A stretch of 64,000 bases of DNA from Ferrimicrobium sp. (GTDB taxonomy: Bacteria > Actinomycetota > Acidimicrobiia > Acidimicrobiales > Acidimicrobiaceae). Positions 16,940 to 25,227 of this stretch are shown here, one piece after another; within the stretch, counting starts at the first letter, position 1, and every line of letters begins with the position of its first letter. The stretch lies in assembly GCF_027364955.1 (NCBI RefSeq), contig NZ_DAHXOI010000005.1:124001-188000 (forward strand), in the 5' to 3' direction. Position numbers and translations under genes: made by a program. The notes below the pieces were generated by a model. The model was not told the origin of the DNA, did no database searches, and worked only from the letters and a program-made list of their open reading frames with translations.

Positions 16940-18547
16940 TCAATGATCCTTGGCGAACTCGAGTGCAGCACCGATCAGGCCGACGAAGAGTGGGTGCGGA
17001 CGGTTCGGTCGTGATTGGAATTCCGGATGCGCCTGGGTCCCAACCCAAAATGGATGACCCGGCATTTCGATAAATTCGACCAGGCGTCCATCCGGAGAAA
17101 AGCCGGAGAGATTGATACCCGCACTCAATAGTCGACCATGGAAGCGCTGATTCACCTCGAAGCGGTGTCGGTGCCGCTCGTAGACCACCTCAGAGTTGTA
17201 CAGTTCATGCACTAACGTACCAGGCTCTAGGCGAGCTGGATACGTACCCAATCGCATGGTACCACCCAGATCAGTGAGATCTCGTTGGTCGTCCATGAGA
17301 TCGATCACCGGATAGGTGGTGCCACTATCGAACTCGGTCGAGTGAGCGTCGGGCATTGCACCAAGATGTCGCGCCACCTCCACCACCATCACCTGGAGTC
17401 CAAGGCAGATCCCGAGACACGGGATACCTCGCTCTCTCGTGACCATGGCAGCGGTGATTTTTCCTTCAATTCCACGTGGTCCAAAGCCACCAGGGATCAC
17501 CACACCATCCACTCCGTCAAAGAACGAATCCGCCATCATTGGAGTCACCTCTTCTGCCGAGATCCACTCCACAAGTACCTTGGCATCATGACGAAGACCG
17601 CCGTGTCGAAGCGCCTCAACGACAGAGAGGTACGCATCTGCATGGTCGACATACTTCCCAATAATGCCGATCCGCACATCTCGAAGCGGAGCAGATGACC
17701 GGCAAGCAAGATCTGACCACTCCCCAAGCTCTGGTTCGGCTACTCCATCAAGATGGAGCAGCTCTACGATATAGTCATCAAGCTGCTGGTCATGGAGGAC
17801 CAGTGGAACCGCCAGCAGGTTATCGGTATCGATCGCCGTGACGACCCCCCGCACTGGCACATCGCAGAACATCGAAATTTTCTGCCGTACGCCTGCCGAC
17901 ATCGGACGGTCTGATCGACACACGATGATATCTGGTTGAATTCCTCGGGATCGGAGCTCCGCCACCGAGTGTTGCGTCGGCTTCGTCTTCTCCTCCTGGG
18001 ATGGACCGATGTGTGGAACCAGGGTGAGATGCACAAAGCACGCATGATCGCGCCCAATCTCGTTGCGTAGCTGACGGATCGCCTCGAGAAAGGGAAGAAT
18101 CTCGATATCCCCAACGGTGCCGCCGATCTCGGTAATCACGACATCGATATCGTCGGTAGCAAGGGCTTGGATCCGCGTCTTGATCTCATCAGTGATGTGG
18201 GGAATCACTTGGACGGTCTTGCCTAAATAATCGCCATGGCGTTCTCGTTCGATGACTGTCTTGTAGATCGCTCCCGTCGTCACCGACGATCCTCGACGGA
18301 GTTGAATATCTACAAAACGTTCATAGTGTCCGAGATCTAAGTCTGTCTCTGCACCATCAGCGGTCACAAAAACCTCACCGTGTTCGAAGGGGTTCATGGT
18401 GCCGGGATCAACGTTGATGTAGGGATCGAGTTTTTGCATCGTGACACGAAGGCCGCGTGCCTTGAGTAGACGACCGATCGACGATGCCGTAATGCCCTTA
18501 CCCAGCGAACTCGCGACACCGCCAGTGACAAAAATATGCTTAGTCAA
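16940..18547 (-). CDS. pyrG: CTP synthase
   Basis: Makes CTP from UTP, ATP and glutamine. The synthetase domain (residues 1-265) begins with IFVTGGVASSLGKG and has KLDPYINVDPGTMNPF. The glutaminase domain (about 290-530) has the nucleophile Cys in GICLGLQ and HPEFQSRP near the end. 535 residues, full length. TTG start at 18547 with AAGGGAG 5 nt upstream. Part of the minus-strand run tlyA-nadK-recN-pyrG-NUDIX-xerD. Confidence 0.97.
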   Translation of the reverse strand: MTKHIFVTGGVASSLGKGITASSIGRLLKARGLRVTMQKLDPYINVDPGTMNPFEHGEVFVTADGAETDLDLGHYERFVDIQLRRGSSVTTGAIYKTVIERERHGDYLGKTVQVIPHITDEIKTRIQALATDDIDVVITEIGGTVGDIEILPFLEAIRQLRNEIGRDHACFVHLTLVPHIGPSQEEKTKPTQHSVAELRSRGIQPDIIVCRSDRPMSAGVRQKISMFCDVPVRGVVTAIDTDNLLAVPLVLHDQQLDDYIVELLHLDGVAEPELGEWSDLACRSSAPLRDVRIGIIGKYVDHADAYLSVVEALRHGGLRHDAKVLVEWISAEEVTPMMADSFFDGVDGVVIPGGFGPRGIEGKITAAMVTRERGIPCLGICLGLQVMVVEVARHLGAMPDAHSTEFDSGTTYPVIDLMDDQRDLTDLGGTMRLGTYPARLEPGTLVHELYNSEVVYERHRHRFEVNQRFHGRLLSAGINLSGFSPDGRLVEFIEMPGHPFWVGTQAHPEFQSRPNRPHPLFVGLIGAALEFAKDH

Positions 18548-18564
18548 CCCCGCTCCCTTCCGGT

Positions 18565-20148
18565 TCAGTATACGTGCGATTCGCCCGAAAAGCGTGCGAT
18601 CAAGTCGCTTGCGTGGTCGAGTGCCTGCGGAGAGCTGGCATGACCAGAGAGCATGCGGGCGATCTCCTCTACCCGTTGCGGGCCACGTACAACGTGGAGT
18701 GAGGTCATCACTCGATCGGCGGTGGTCGACTTTGTGACCACGATATGTTGGTTCGCCGCTGCCGCGATCTGGGCAAGATGGGTCACCACCAACACCTGGT
18801 GATCCTCGGCCATCGATCGCAGTACCTGGGCGATGCGTAGACCGGTCGCACCACCGATGCCAGCGTCAATCTCATCAAAGACAAGCGTCGGCGTTGATGC
18901 TCCCGCAATCTGCGCGATAGCAAGCATCAGACGCGAGAGTTCTCCACCCGAGGCAACTTTGCCAAGTGGCATCAGGGGAATGCCAGGGTTAGCGGTGAAC
19001 AGAAAGGTCGGAAGAATCTCATCGGGATCGTCAAAGCTGATCGCAAATTGCGCACTCCCAAGCGCGACCTCAGCAAGCAGATCCTTGACCTGGTGCACTA
19101 ACTCACTTGCAGCCTGTTGACGTAGGATCCGTAGCTGCGTAAGCGCCTCATCGATCTGTGGTGCGAGCGCTGCCAGCTCAGCAACGATTGCCGTCTCAGA
19201 CTGCGTGGCATCTTCGAGGTGCGCATACTCCACCGCGAGCTCCGATTCGACTCGAAGGACCTCTGCCAACGTGGAACCAAAGCGGCGTTTCATAGCTACG
19301 AGGACGCCAAGACGTTCCTCAAGCTCCGCAAGCGCGATCGGATCCTCGAACTCTCCTTCTAGGGCGTTGCGACTTTCGTGAGCAAGGTCATCGATCTCAT
19401 CCAAGAACGCATCAAGGCGGTTGCCGATCGTTGGCATCAACTCCTTGGCCTGACCATGCAAAGCAGCAAGCTGGTCACTCAAACCCCCATCCCCAACGAG
19501 GAGATCATGCAGGGCCGAGAGCAGCTGCTGTCGGTCGCGCGTTGAGGCAAGCCGGGCAATCTCCGCCTCGACTTTGGTGTCCTCCTCGGGATCCTCAAGC
19601 TTGGCATCGCGAAGGAGAGCCAGTTCAAACGCGAGAAATTCGAGGCGGCGTAGACGCTCACCGCCACGTTCCCGGATCTCCGAGAGCTCGGCCTGGAGTC
19701 TGGATGAGCGAGCTCGAAGCTCCCGTAGCTCCGTGTCGTCGATGGCACCAAAACGATCAAGGATGCGAAGTTGGGCCAACGGTTGGGTTAAAGTCGCGGC
19801 GAGATGTTGTCCGAAGATCTCGACTTCGTGCGCTATGCGCTCGCCCAATTCGCCCAGCGTCACCGCCTCGCGATCGATACGGACTCGATTTCTCCCCGCC
19901 ATTGTCAGCTCACGCCGCAACAGCACCTGTCCCTCACGCTCGGTCAGCTGAGCAGCGATGCGCGCGCTTTCTCCGTAGGGGCCAATCAGCTCGGGAGAGC
20001 CACGCGCCCCCAACAAGAGACCAAGTGCAGTCGTGAGCAAGGTTTTGCCCGCTCCTGTCTCGCCAGTAATGACGACGAGTCCCGCTTCGAACTCAAGTTC
20101 CGCGTACTCAATCACCCCAAGATTCTCGACTACCAGGGAATCAAGCAT
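18565..20148 (-). CDS. recN: DNA repair protein RecN
   Basis: SMC-like ATPase acting in double-strand break repair. Walker A is GETGAGKT near residue 30, a long coiled coil spans about 150-350, the ABC signature is VASGGELSRLMLAI and Walker B is LVFDEIDAGIGG. 527 residues, slightly short of the usual 550-590. The start overlaps the end of nadK by 8 bp, so coupled translation is likely. Synteny with nadK and tlyA is widely conserved in Gram-positive bacteria. Confidence 0.95.
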   Translation of the reverse strand: MLDSLVVENLGVIEYAELEFEAGLVVITGETGAGKTLLTTALGLLLGARGSPELIGPYGESARIAAQLTEREGQVLLRRELTMAGRNRVRIDREAVTLGELGERIAHEVEIFGQHLAATLTQPLAQLRILDRFGAIDDTELRELRARSSRLQAELSEIRERGGERLRRLEFLAFELALLRDAKLEDPEEDTKVEAEIARLASTRDRQQLLSALHDLLVGDGGLSDQLAALHGQAKELMPTIGNRLDAFLDEIDDLAHESRNALEGEFEDPIALAELEERLGVLVAMKRRFGSTLAEVLRVESELAVEYAHLEDATQSETAIVAELAALAPQIDEALTQLRILRQQAASELVHQVKDLLAEVALGSAQFAISFDDPDEILPTFLFTANPGIPLMPLGKVASGGELSRLMLAIAQIAGASTPTLVFDEIDAGIGGATGLRIAQVLRSMAEDHQVLVVTHLAQIAAAANQHIVVTKSTTADRVMTSLHVVRGPQRVEEIARMLSGHASSPQALDHASDLIARFSGESHVY

Positions 20149-21022
20149 CGGGGATACTTTCGGAGTGATTGAGTCGAAACTTCCGCTTCACAATATCGTA
20201 GAAGGGTACATCGACGACACGAATGAGTTGTACCGGCGCAGGATGGGCATAGATAGAAACGGCATCAAGCGGCGCAAGTGAGTGAACGACCTGCCCATCG
20301 ACCATCACCGATGCATTGGGTCCTCGAGCGAGATGGAAATCAATACGCTGATCGCTATCGAGTACGAGTGAACGATCGAAGAGCATGTGGGGCGAGAGCG
20401 GTGTGAGAATGATGGCGCGCAGACTCGGTGCGATGATGGGTCCACGGGCGGATAAGTTATAAGCGGTCGAACCAGTGGGCGTCGCAATGATGAGGCCATC
20501 CGCTTCGTAGCGCAAGAACGTTTTACCGCCAAGGAGGACATCGCCGCGGATGACGTGACCGGAGACCTCCCGCTCAACGACCACCTCATTAAAGGAGATG
20601 ATCTGACGAACCTGCTCATCAACTTGAAATTCGGCACAGAGGGCAAGGCGTTCCTCGACCGTGAACTCTCCCGAGATGATCGAGGCCAACGCGTCAATCA
20701 TCTCGCTCGGCTCAACCTCAGTAAGGTAGCCAAGCTGGCCGAGATTGATTCCGAGCGCGGGCACACCTTGGCGATGAGCACAGGCCATCGCACGCAACAT
20801 GGTGCCATCCCCACCGATGCTGACCACCGCATCGACGCTCGGTTCGGGTCTTGTCCACGGCTCTGACTCCGTTCGGCCAAGCTCGGGTTGTGCAGTTTCG
20901 GCCGCCAAGAGTTGTGTGCTCTCACAACCATGGGTCGCGAGATAGCTCTTGGCCTCAAGAAAGAGGCTGCTACTTTGAGCATGGGCGGGGTGTAGCACAA
21001 ATCCCAAGGTCTTCATCTCCAA
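20141..21022 (-). CDS. nadK: NAD kinase
   Basis: Phosphorylates NAD to NADP. GGDGT is in VSIGGDGTMLRAM, with LGINLGQLGYLTE and the second-domain motif GSTAYNLSARGPI. 293 residues. TTG at 21022 and ATG two codons later are both possible; GGAG directly abuts the ATG, which favours the TTG. Only 6 bp separate it from tlyA. With the nadABC cluster at 54-57 kb, much of the route from aspartate to NADP is encoded in this window; nadD and nadE are not. Confidence 0.95.
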   Translation of the reverse strand: MEMKTLGFVLHPAHAQSSSLFLEAKSYLATHGCESTQLLAAETAQPELGRTESEPWTRPEPSVDAVVSIGGDGTMLRAMACAHRQGVPALGINLGQLGYLTEVEPSEMIDALASIISGEFTVEERLALCAEFQVDEQVRQIISFNEVVVEREVSGHVIRGDVLLGGKTFLRYEADGLIIATPTGSTAYNLSARGPIIAPSLRAIILTPLSPHMLFDRSLVLDSDQRIDFHLARGPNASVMVDGQVVHSLAPLDAVSIYAHPAPVQLIRVVDVPFYDIVKRKFRLNHSESIPDA

Positions 21023-21028
21023 GAGAGC

Positions 21029-21826
21029 CTAGTTCCTTACCAGTGCATCAGCGATAAGGTCTTCGACCGCTGGCATCGACGGCGGGGTGGGGGTCGCTAC
21101 GTACGCGAAGTACTCCTGGTTGCCCTTCGACCCCTTTCTCCTGGACCGTACCAACTGGGTAACGACCAAGCCGTGCTCGCCAAGGTCCACCAGCATCGCC
21201 CGCAATACCTCAGCATGGATCGTGAGGTCAGTGACCACACCCTTAGCTTTGGCGGCGATCCGTCGGTCTACCTCAAACTGTGGTTTGATCAGGATGAGCA
21301 GCTCGGTACCGGGGCTCGACAGGGAGCAAAGCGCGTCGATGATGTGACGAATGGATATGAAGGACACATCGACCGTGATGAGCTCGGGAGCGGTCGCCAA
21401 CGGCCAAGCAAAGGTACGTATATCCGTTTGTTCATAGCTGGTAACCCTCGCATCATGCTGCAGTTGTGCATCGAGTTGTGCAGTACCCACATCGACCGCC
21501 ACCACCGACGCCGCGCCGGTGTCGAGTAGTGCCTTCACAAAACCCCCAGTCGATGAGCCCACATCAAGACACACCTTGTTGGTCGTGACTACCCTACAAT
21601 CCTCCAAGGCTCCAGCGAGCTTGTCATACCCACGAGGATGCCAGTCGGCCGAACCAAGGACCTCAATGGCGTCGGAGGTGGCTACAAGCCGTGAAGCCTT
21701 GGTCGCCAGGGAGCCATTCACGAGGATCTGCCCATCACCGATTAGAAGGTCGGCCTGTGCGCGCGAACGCACTAAGCCCCGACGCTGCAAGACGACATCA
21801 AGACGTTGTCGGATTACCAATAGCAT
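21029..21826 (-). CDS. tlyA: TlyA-family rRNA 2'-O-methyltransferase
   Basis: S4 RNA-binding domain at residues about 5-60 (RLDVVLQRRGLVRSRAQADLL), then a FtsJ-like SAM methyltransferase with DVGSSTGGFVKALLDTGA. Mycobacterial TlyA methylates 16S and 23S rRNA ribose and affects capreomycin response. 265 residues. ATG at 21826 sits directly behind GGGAG; TTG two codons later has better spacing and may be the true start. First gene of the six-gene minus-strand block. Confidence 0.9.
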   Translation of the reverse strand: MLLVIRQRLDVVLQRRGLVRSRAQADLLIGDGQILVNGSLATKASRLVATSDAIEVLGSADWHPRGYDKLAGALEDCRVVTTNKVCLDVGSSTGGFVKALLDTGAASVVAVDVGTAQLDAQLQHDARVTSYEQTDIRTFAWPLATAPELITVDVSFISIRHIIDALCSLSSPGTELLILIKPQFEVDRRIAAKAKGVVTDLTIHAEVLRAMLVDLGEHGLVVTQLVRSRRKGSKGNQEYFAYVATPTPPSMPAVEDLIADALVRN

Positions 21827-21908
21827 CTCCCATCACGCATTCGAACCCGTTGCTCCCTGTCGTCACTATTCACCTGGAGTGTATCGGACCGCACCATGGT
21901 CGCAATCC

Positions 21909-21937
21909 TTGCCCCGCACGAATCGATCGTGTAGAAT
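21909..21937 (+). promoter_or_regulatory. Sigma-70-type promoter of the enoyl-CoA hydratase gene
   Basis: TTGCCC, a 17-bp spacer and TAGAAT. The predicted transcript starts near 21944 and includes GGGGG just before the ATG at 21957. One of the clearest two-box promoters in the window. Confidence 0.6.
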
Positions 21938-21956
21938 GCGTCCCAAAGGGGGTCCG

Positions 21957-22739
21957 ATGACAAACAAGCCACGCCAACATGTTACCGTCCAGGCTGAGGG
22001 TGATTTTCTGGTTATCACGATGAATCGACCATCAAAGCGCAATGCTCTCTCGCTTGCGCACATGGAGGAGCTCACGGAGGCCTTTGAGGAGGCACGAGCC
22101 TCCGACGCTCGCGGTGTGGTGTTGGCGGGGAATGGACCAGTCTTCTCTGCCGGTCATGACTTCTCTGAGATGGCGGGTCAAGATTATGCCTACATGCACC
22201 GGTTGTTAGAGGCCTGTACTCGGTTGATGCTCACCATTATCGGCACGCCGCAGCCGGTGGTGGCCCGCGTCCACGGACTTGCCACGGCGGCGGGAGCGCA
22301 GCTGGTGGCTACCTGTGATCTTGCAATCGCATCGTCGAATGCAGGCTTTGCTGCACCTGGCGGCAAGGGCGGCTGGTTCTGTCACACCCCGATGGTAGCA
22401 ATCGGTCACACCATCGGCCGTAAACGGGCGGCTGAGATGGCCTTAACCGGCGACACAATCGATGCCCCAACTGCTCTTTCGTGGGGTTTGATCAACCGTG
22501 TGGTGGAACCCGATGAGCTAGACCGGGCCACCTTTGACCTGCTCGATCGTGCGAGCAGAGGCTCTCGGTACTCGAAGGCTCTTGGGAAAAGTACCCTCTA
22601 TCGACAGCTCGACCTTCCTGTCGTCGATGCCTACTCCGTCGCTATCGCCGCGATGGCAGGTGCGTCCCAGACGCACGATGCGCAGGAGGGTATGGCGGCT
22701 TTTCTTGAAAAGCGTCCTCCAAAATGGACCGATTCTTAG
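21957..22739 (+). CDS. Enoyl-CoA hydratase/isomerase family protein
   Basis: Crotonase-fold enzyme acting on acyl-CoA, probably 2-enoyl-CoA hydration in beta-oxidation. The oxyanion-hole segments are FSAGHDFSEMAG and HGLATAAGAQLVATCDLAIAS, followed by FAAPGGKGGWFCHTP. Of the two usual acidic residues, one region reads ATAAGAQL, in which glutamate is absent, so isomerase or other crotonase activity is possible. 260 residues from ATG at 21957 with GGGGG about 4 nt upstream. Monocistronic by context. Confidence 0.85.
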   Translation: MTNKPRQHVTVQAEGDFLVITMNRPSKRNALSLAHMEELTEAFEEARASDARGVVLAGNGPVFSAGHDFSEMAGQDYAYMHRLLEACTRLMLTIIGTPQPVVARVHGLATAAGAQLVATCDLAIASSNAGFAAPGGKGGWFCHTPMVAIGHTIGRKRAAEMALTGDTIDAPTALSWGLINRVVEPDELDRATFDLLDRASRGSRYSKALGKSTLYRQLDLPVVDAYSVAIAAMAGASQTHDAQEGMAAFLEKRPPKWTDS

Positions 22740-23127
22740 CTCCACCGGCGAAAGACCCACGTTGGCTGCACCATCGCATGGCCGATGCACGCCTGTCTAT
22801 CGATGCTGCAGGGCAGGCGGAACCACACAGGATAGTGAAGCGCTGACCCATACCACATCGCTGACGAGAGCTCGCAAATGACAACTGGCGGGCCAGGGCG
22901 CTGCGGTATCAATGACGGGTTTCACCTGCGCAGACCGCCGGGTGCCAAGCGCTCTGGATCTCACCATCACCGAAATCCGTAGCTGGGTACGAGCCATTTT
23001 TGGGTCATCAAACGGGTTCAATATGGCCGGTCATGGGTTCGTGGGCGTCAGTCATTCCCAACTCCTGACTTGGTGCAATCGGACGCGGCAAGCGACACCG
23101 AGGTCCCATGCTGATTATCGTGTTAGC
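22740..23127 (+). other. 388-bp stretch without a convincing gene
   Basis: Between the enoyl-CoA hydratase and the chosen PAP2 start. The PAP2 frame stays open upstream to 22912, but its translation looks nothing like the family. I see no RNA gene, repeat or terminator. The last 30 bp hold the PAP2 promoter candidate (GCGACA, 18 bp, TATCGT). Confidence 0.5.
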
Positions 23128-23745
23128 GTGATCGCATCCACTCCCAACTCGCACGACCCCTATCGGTTCTTCACCAACACCGATCAACATGTTATCGATG
23201 CGTTTGCGCAGCTCCATGGCAGGTGGCCACGTCTCGATCGAATGGCGACGTATTTAGCAGCAAATGCTCCCGAGATCTACGCCCTTGGCTTCATCGCTGC
23301 CTGGTATGGGCTCAAACCTACGAATTTAGAGACGCGGACGGCGATCATCCGCTCGGTCCTCACCGGTGCCGCGAGCGTCATGGGTGCGCGCCTCATCGCA
23401 CAACTAGCCCCTAGAACGCGTCCCTTTGCATCGCCCAACCCGGCAATCTCGAGCCTGGTCGACCATCGTCCCTCTCAGTCGTTCCCCTCTACACACTCAG
23501 CAGGATCGGTAGGTTTTGTTGCGGGGCTTGGAGCTCATCCAACTGCGTTAGCATGCCTGTTTCGCCCACTCACGCTTGGTGTGCTTGGCTCACGAATCTA
23601 CTCCGGCCTCCACTGGCCGAGCGATGTCGCCGCTGGTGCACTTGTAGGCGCTGGTTGCGCAGCGGCGCTGCGGGCCCCGACCCATCGGCGTTGGCAGCGG
23701 TGGCTGACCCAAGAGATCGCCGATCTCACGCCATGGCTCGGCTGA
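23128..23745 (+). CDS. PAP2-family phosphatase (membrane lipid phosphatase)
   Basis: PAP2 enzymes remove phosphate from lipid phosphates such as undecaprenyl pyrophosphate. Motif 2 is QSFPSTHSAG and motif 3 SRIYSGLHWPSDVAAG, both complete. Motif 1 keeps RP (PRTRPF), but the usual lysine seven residues before it is missing. Four to five helices. GTG at 23128 gives about 205 residues and follows TATCGT by 6 nt without a Shine-Dalgarno, so a leaderless mRNA is likely. The stop codon lies inside the first copy of a 19-bp tandem duplication. Confidence 0.78.
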   Translation: MIASTPNSHDPYRFFTNTDQHVIDAFAQLHGRWPRLDRMATYLAANAPEIYALGFIAAWYGLKPTNLETRTAIIRSVLTGAASVMGARLIAQLAPRTRPFASPNPAISSLVDHRPSQSFPSTHSAGSVGFVAGLGAHPTALACLFRPLTLGVLGSRIYSGLHWPSDVAAGALVGAGCAAALRAPTHRRWQRWLTQEIADLTPWLG

Positions 23746-23769
23746 CTGGCCATGGCTCGGCTGACTGGC
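23732..23769 (+). repeat. 19-bp perfect tandem duplication at the PAP2 stop codon
   Basis: Two exact copies of CATGGCTCGGCTGACTGGC, followed by CATG of a third. The first copy contains the codons PWLG's end and the TGA stop. Confidence 0.95.
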
Positions 23770-23793
23770 CATGAGCGACGTGATCGGCTACCA

Positions 23794-24972
23794 TCACTCG
23801 TCGCGGGTCGCAATCTCTTGGATGAGTAGAGAGCGCCCTACCATGACGGCCACCGCCGCAACGATCACCATGGCCGCAGCGAATCGCCAAGCAACTGCAT
23901 AACCGAAGTGGTCAACGATAATGCCAAAGACCAGCGGGCCAAAGACTGAACCCGCGAAGGCACCAGCTTGCGTGATACCGGTCGCATGGCCGGTCGCATT
24001 CGGGTGTGTACGTGCGACGGCGTAATTGAAGACCCCGTTCCAGCCCCATCCAGCAGCGTAGGCCAGGACGGCAGCAGCGACCACCAATGGCCGCAATCCA
24101 AAGGAGAGGAGCAGGTAACCGAGTGCACCAAGTGAGAGCATGGCTGCCACGACCACAAAATGATTACCACTACGACGATCCGCTAGGTAGCCGGAAACGA
24201 TTCGGGTGAGCAGTGACGCCAGACTACCAAGAGAGGCGAGATAGCCCGCGGTACCCACCGCCCCACCGATTCGGGCTGATGAGCTGATAAAGAAGGCACC
24301 GAGTCCATTCGCCGCGCCCGCGCCAAGTCCGATACCGATGGCCAAGAAGATCAACGGCTTGAGCACCACCGTCGTCTTCGCGGTCCCCCCACGAACGCCG
24401 GTGCGCATCCCTTGCGATTTCGGGAGTAACACGGTCACCGTCAAGGCGACAATCGCGGCCCCAAGGTAGGCGTACCTCCAACCAAAGGTGAGGGCAACAA
24501 GGGGCACCGAGATGCCAGCGAGCAGCGTGGAGACAGGGATCGCCGCCTGCTTGACCCCGAAAGCGAAGCCTTGTCTCGCAAGGTGCACGCGACTGGTGAG
24601 ATAGAGGTTGACCGCCGGCTGCATCGCTCCGTTGGCGATACCAGCCAGGACGAGAGCGCCGAGGATCACGACGAAGGAATCCCCCACGCCGGCGATCACC
24701 GCCAACGCAGTCGTTGCGGCGAACCCCGTCACCCGCATGATACGCTCGGCCCCGATCGCTGCGACTCGAGGGGCTATGAGCAGTGAACTCGGAACAGCCG
24801 CCGCAAAGAAACCTGCGACCAGCAACCCTAGGTCGGTCGAGCTCAACCCCAGATGCTGTCGGATCACCACCGCCAGCGCTCCAGTTAAGAAGACAGGCAG
24901 TGTGGTGATGGTGGTCGCAGCGATGCAGAGGACCAGTATGAGCGCACTCGAACGCTCCTCATCGGTACCCAA
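23794..24972 (-). CDS. Major facilitator superfamily transporter
   Basis: 392 residues with twelve predicted helices. The MFS loop 2-3 motif appears as LLVAGFFAAAVPSSLLIAPRVAAIGAERIMR, and the second half has GYLADRRSGNH. It resembles CynX/NimT-like anion or drug transporters, but substrate is unknown. The frame starts at TTG 24972 with no good Shine-Dalgarno. Upstream DNA holds a perfect palindrome (24993-25004) that could be an operator. Confidence 0.85.
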   Translation of the reverse strand: MGTDEERSSALILVLCIAATTITTLPVFLTGALAVVIRQHLGLSSTDLGLLVAGFFAAAVPSSLLIAPRVAAIGAERIMRVTGFAATTALAVIAGVGDSFVVILGALVLAGIANGAMQPAVNLYLTSRVHLARQGFAFGVKQAAIPVSTLLAGISVPLVALTFGWRYAYLGAAIVALTVTVLLPKSQGMRTGVRGGTAKTTVVLKPLIFLAIGIGLGAGAANGLGAFFISSSARIGGAVGTAGYLASLGSLASLLTRIVSGYLADRRSGNHFVVVAAMLSLGALGYLLLSFGLRPLVVAAAVLAYAAGWGWNGVFNYAVARTHPNATGHATGITQAGAFAGSVFGPLVFGIIVDHFGYAVAWRFAAAMVIVAAVAVMVGRSLLIQEIATRDE

Positions 24973-24992
24973 ACTTCATCCAATCTGATAAT

Positions 24993-25004
24993 AACCTTAA
25001 GGTT
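24993..25004. promoter_or_regulatory. 12-bp perfect palindrome between the MFS gene and the peptide transporter
   Basis: AACCTTAAGGTT, overlapped on the right by GGTTT-CCTT-AAACC. Position just upstream of the MFS start suggests a repressor site, but no regulator gene is adjacent. Confidence 0.35.
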
Positions 25005-25227
25005 TCCTTAAACCTATGTTCTTCTAAACTATACAGCGTGACGCAAAGTCCCTGAACCCCTGCATATTCAGCGATCAACTACCTTCGAACTCGAAAAGTT
25101 TTGTGTGAAATCTCAAAGAACTCCCCGAGGGGGTGGCGCATTCCATGCAGAAATAGCGTAACATAGCTTCGACCCCTGCGCGTAGGAGTGCACGGGAACG
25201 AGATACATGGGAGGAATTGGGGAACCA

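Noticed and set aside
22912-23127. N-terminal extension of the PAP2 protein
   Set aside because: Translation is unlike PAP2 and has no start signal; the promoter box at 23116 argues for GTG 23128.
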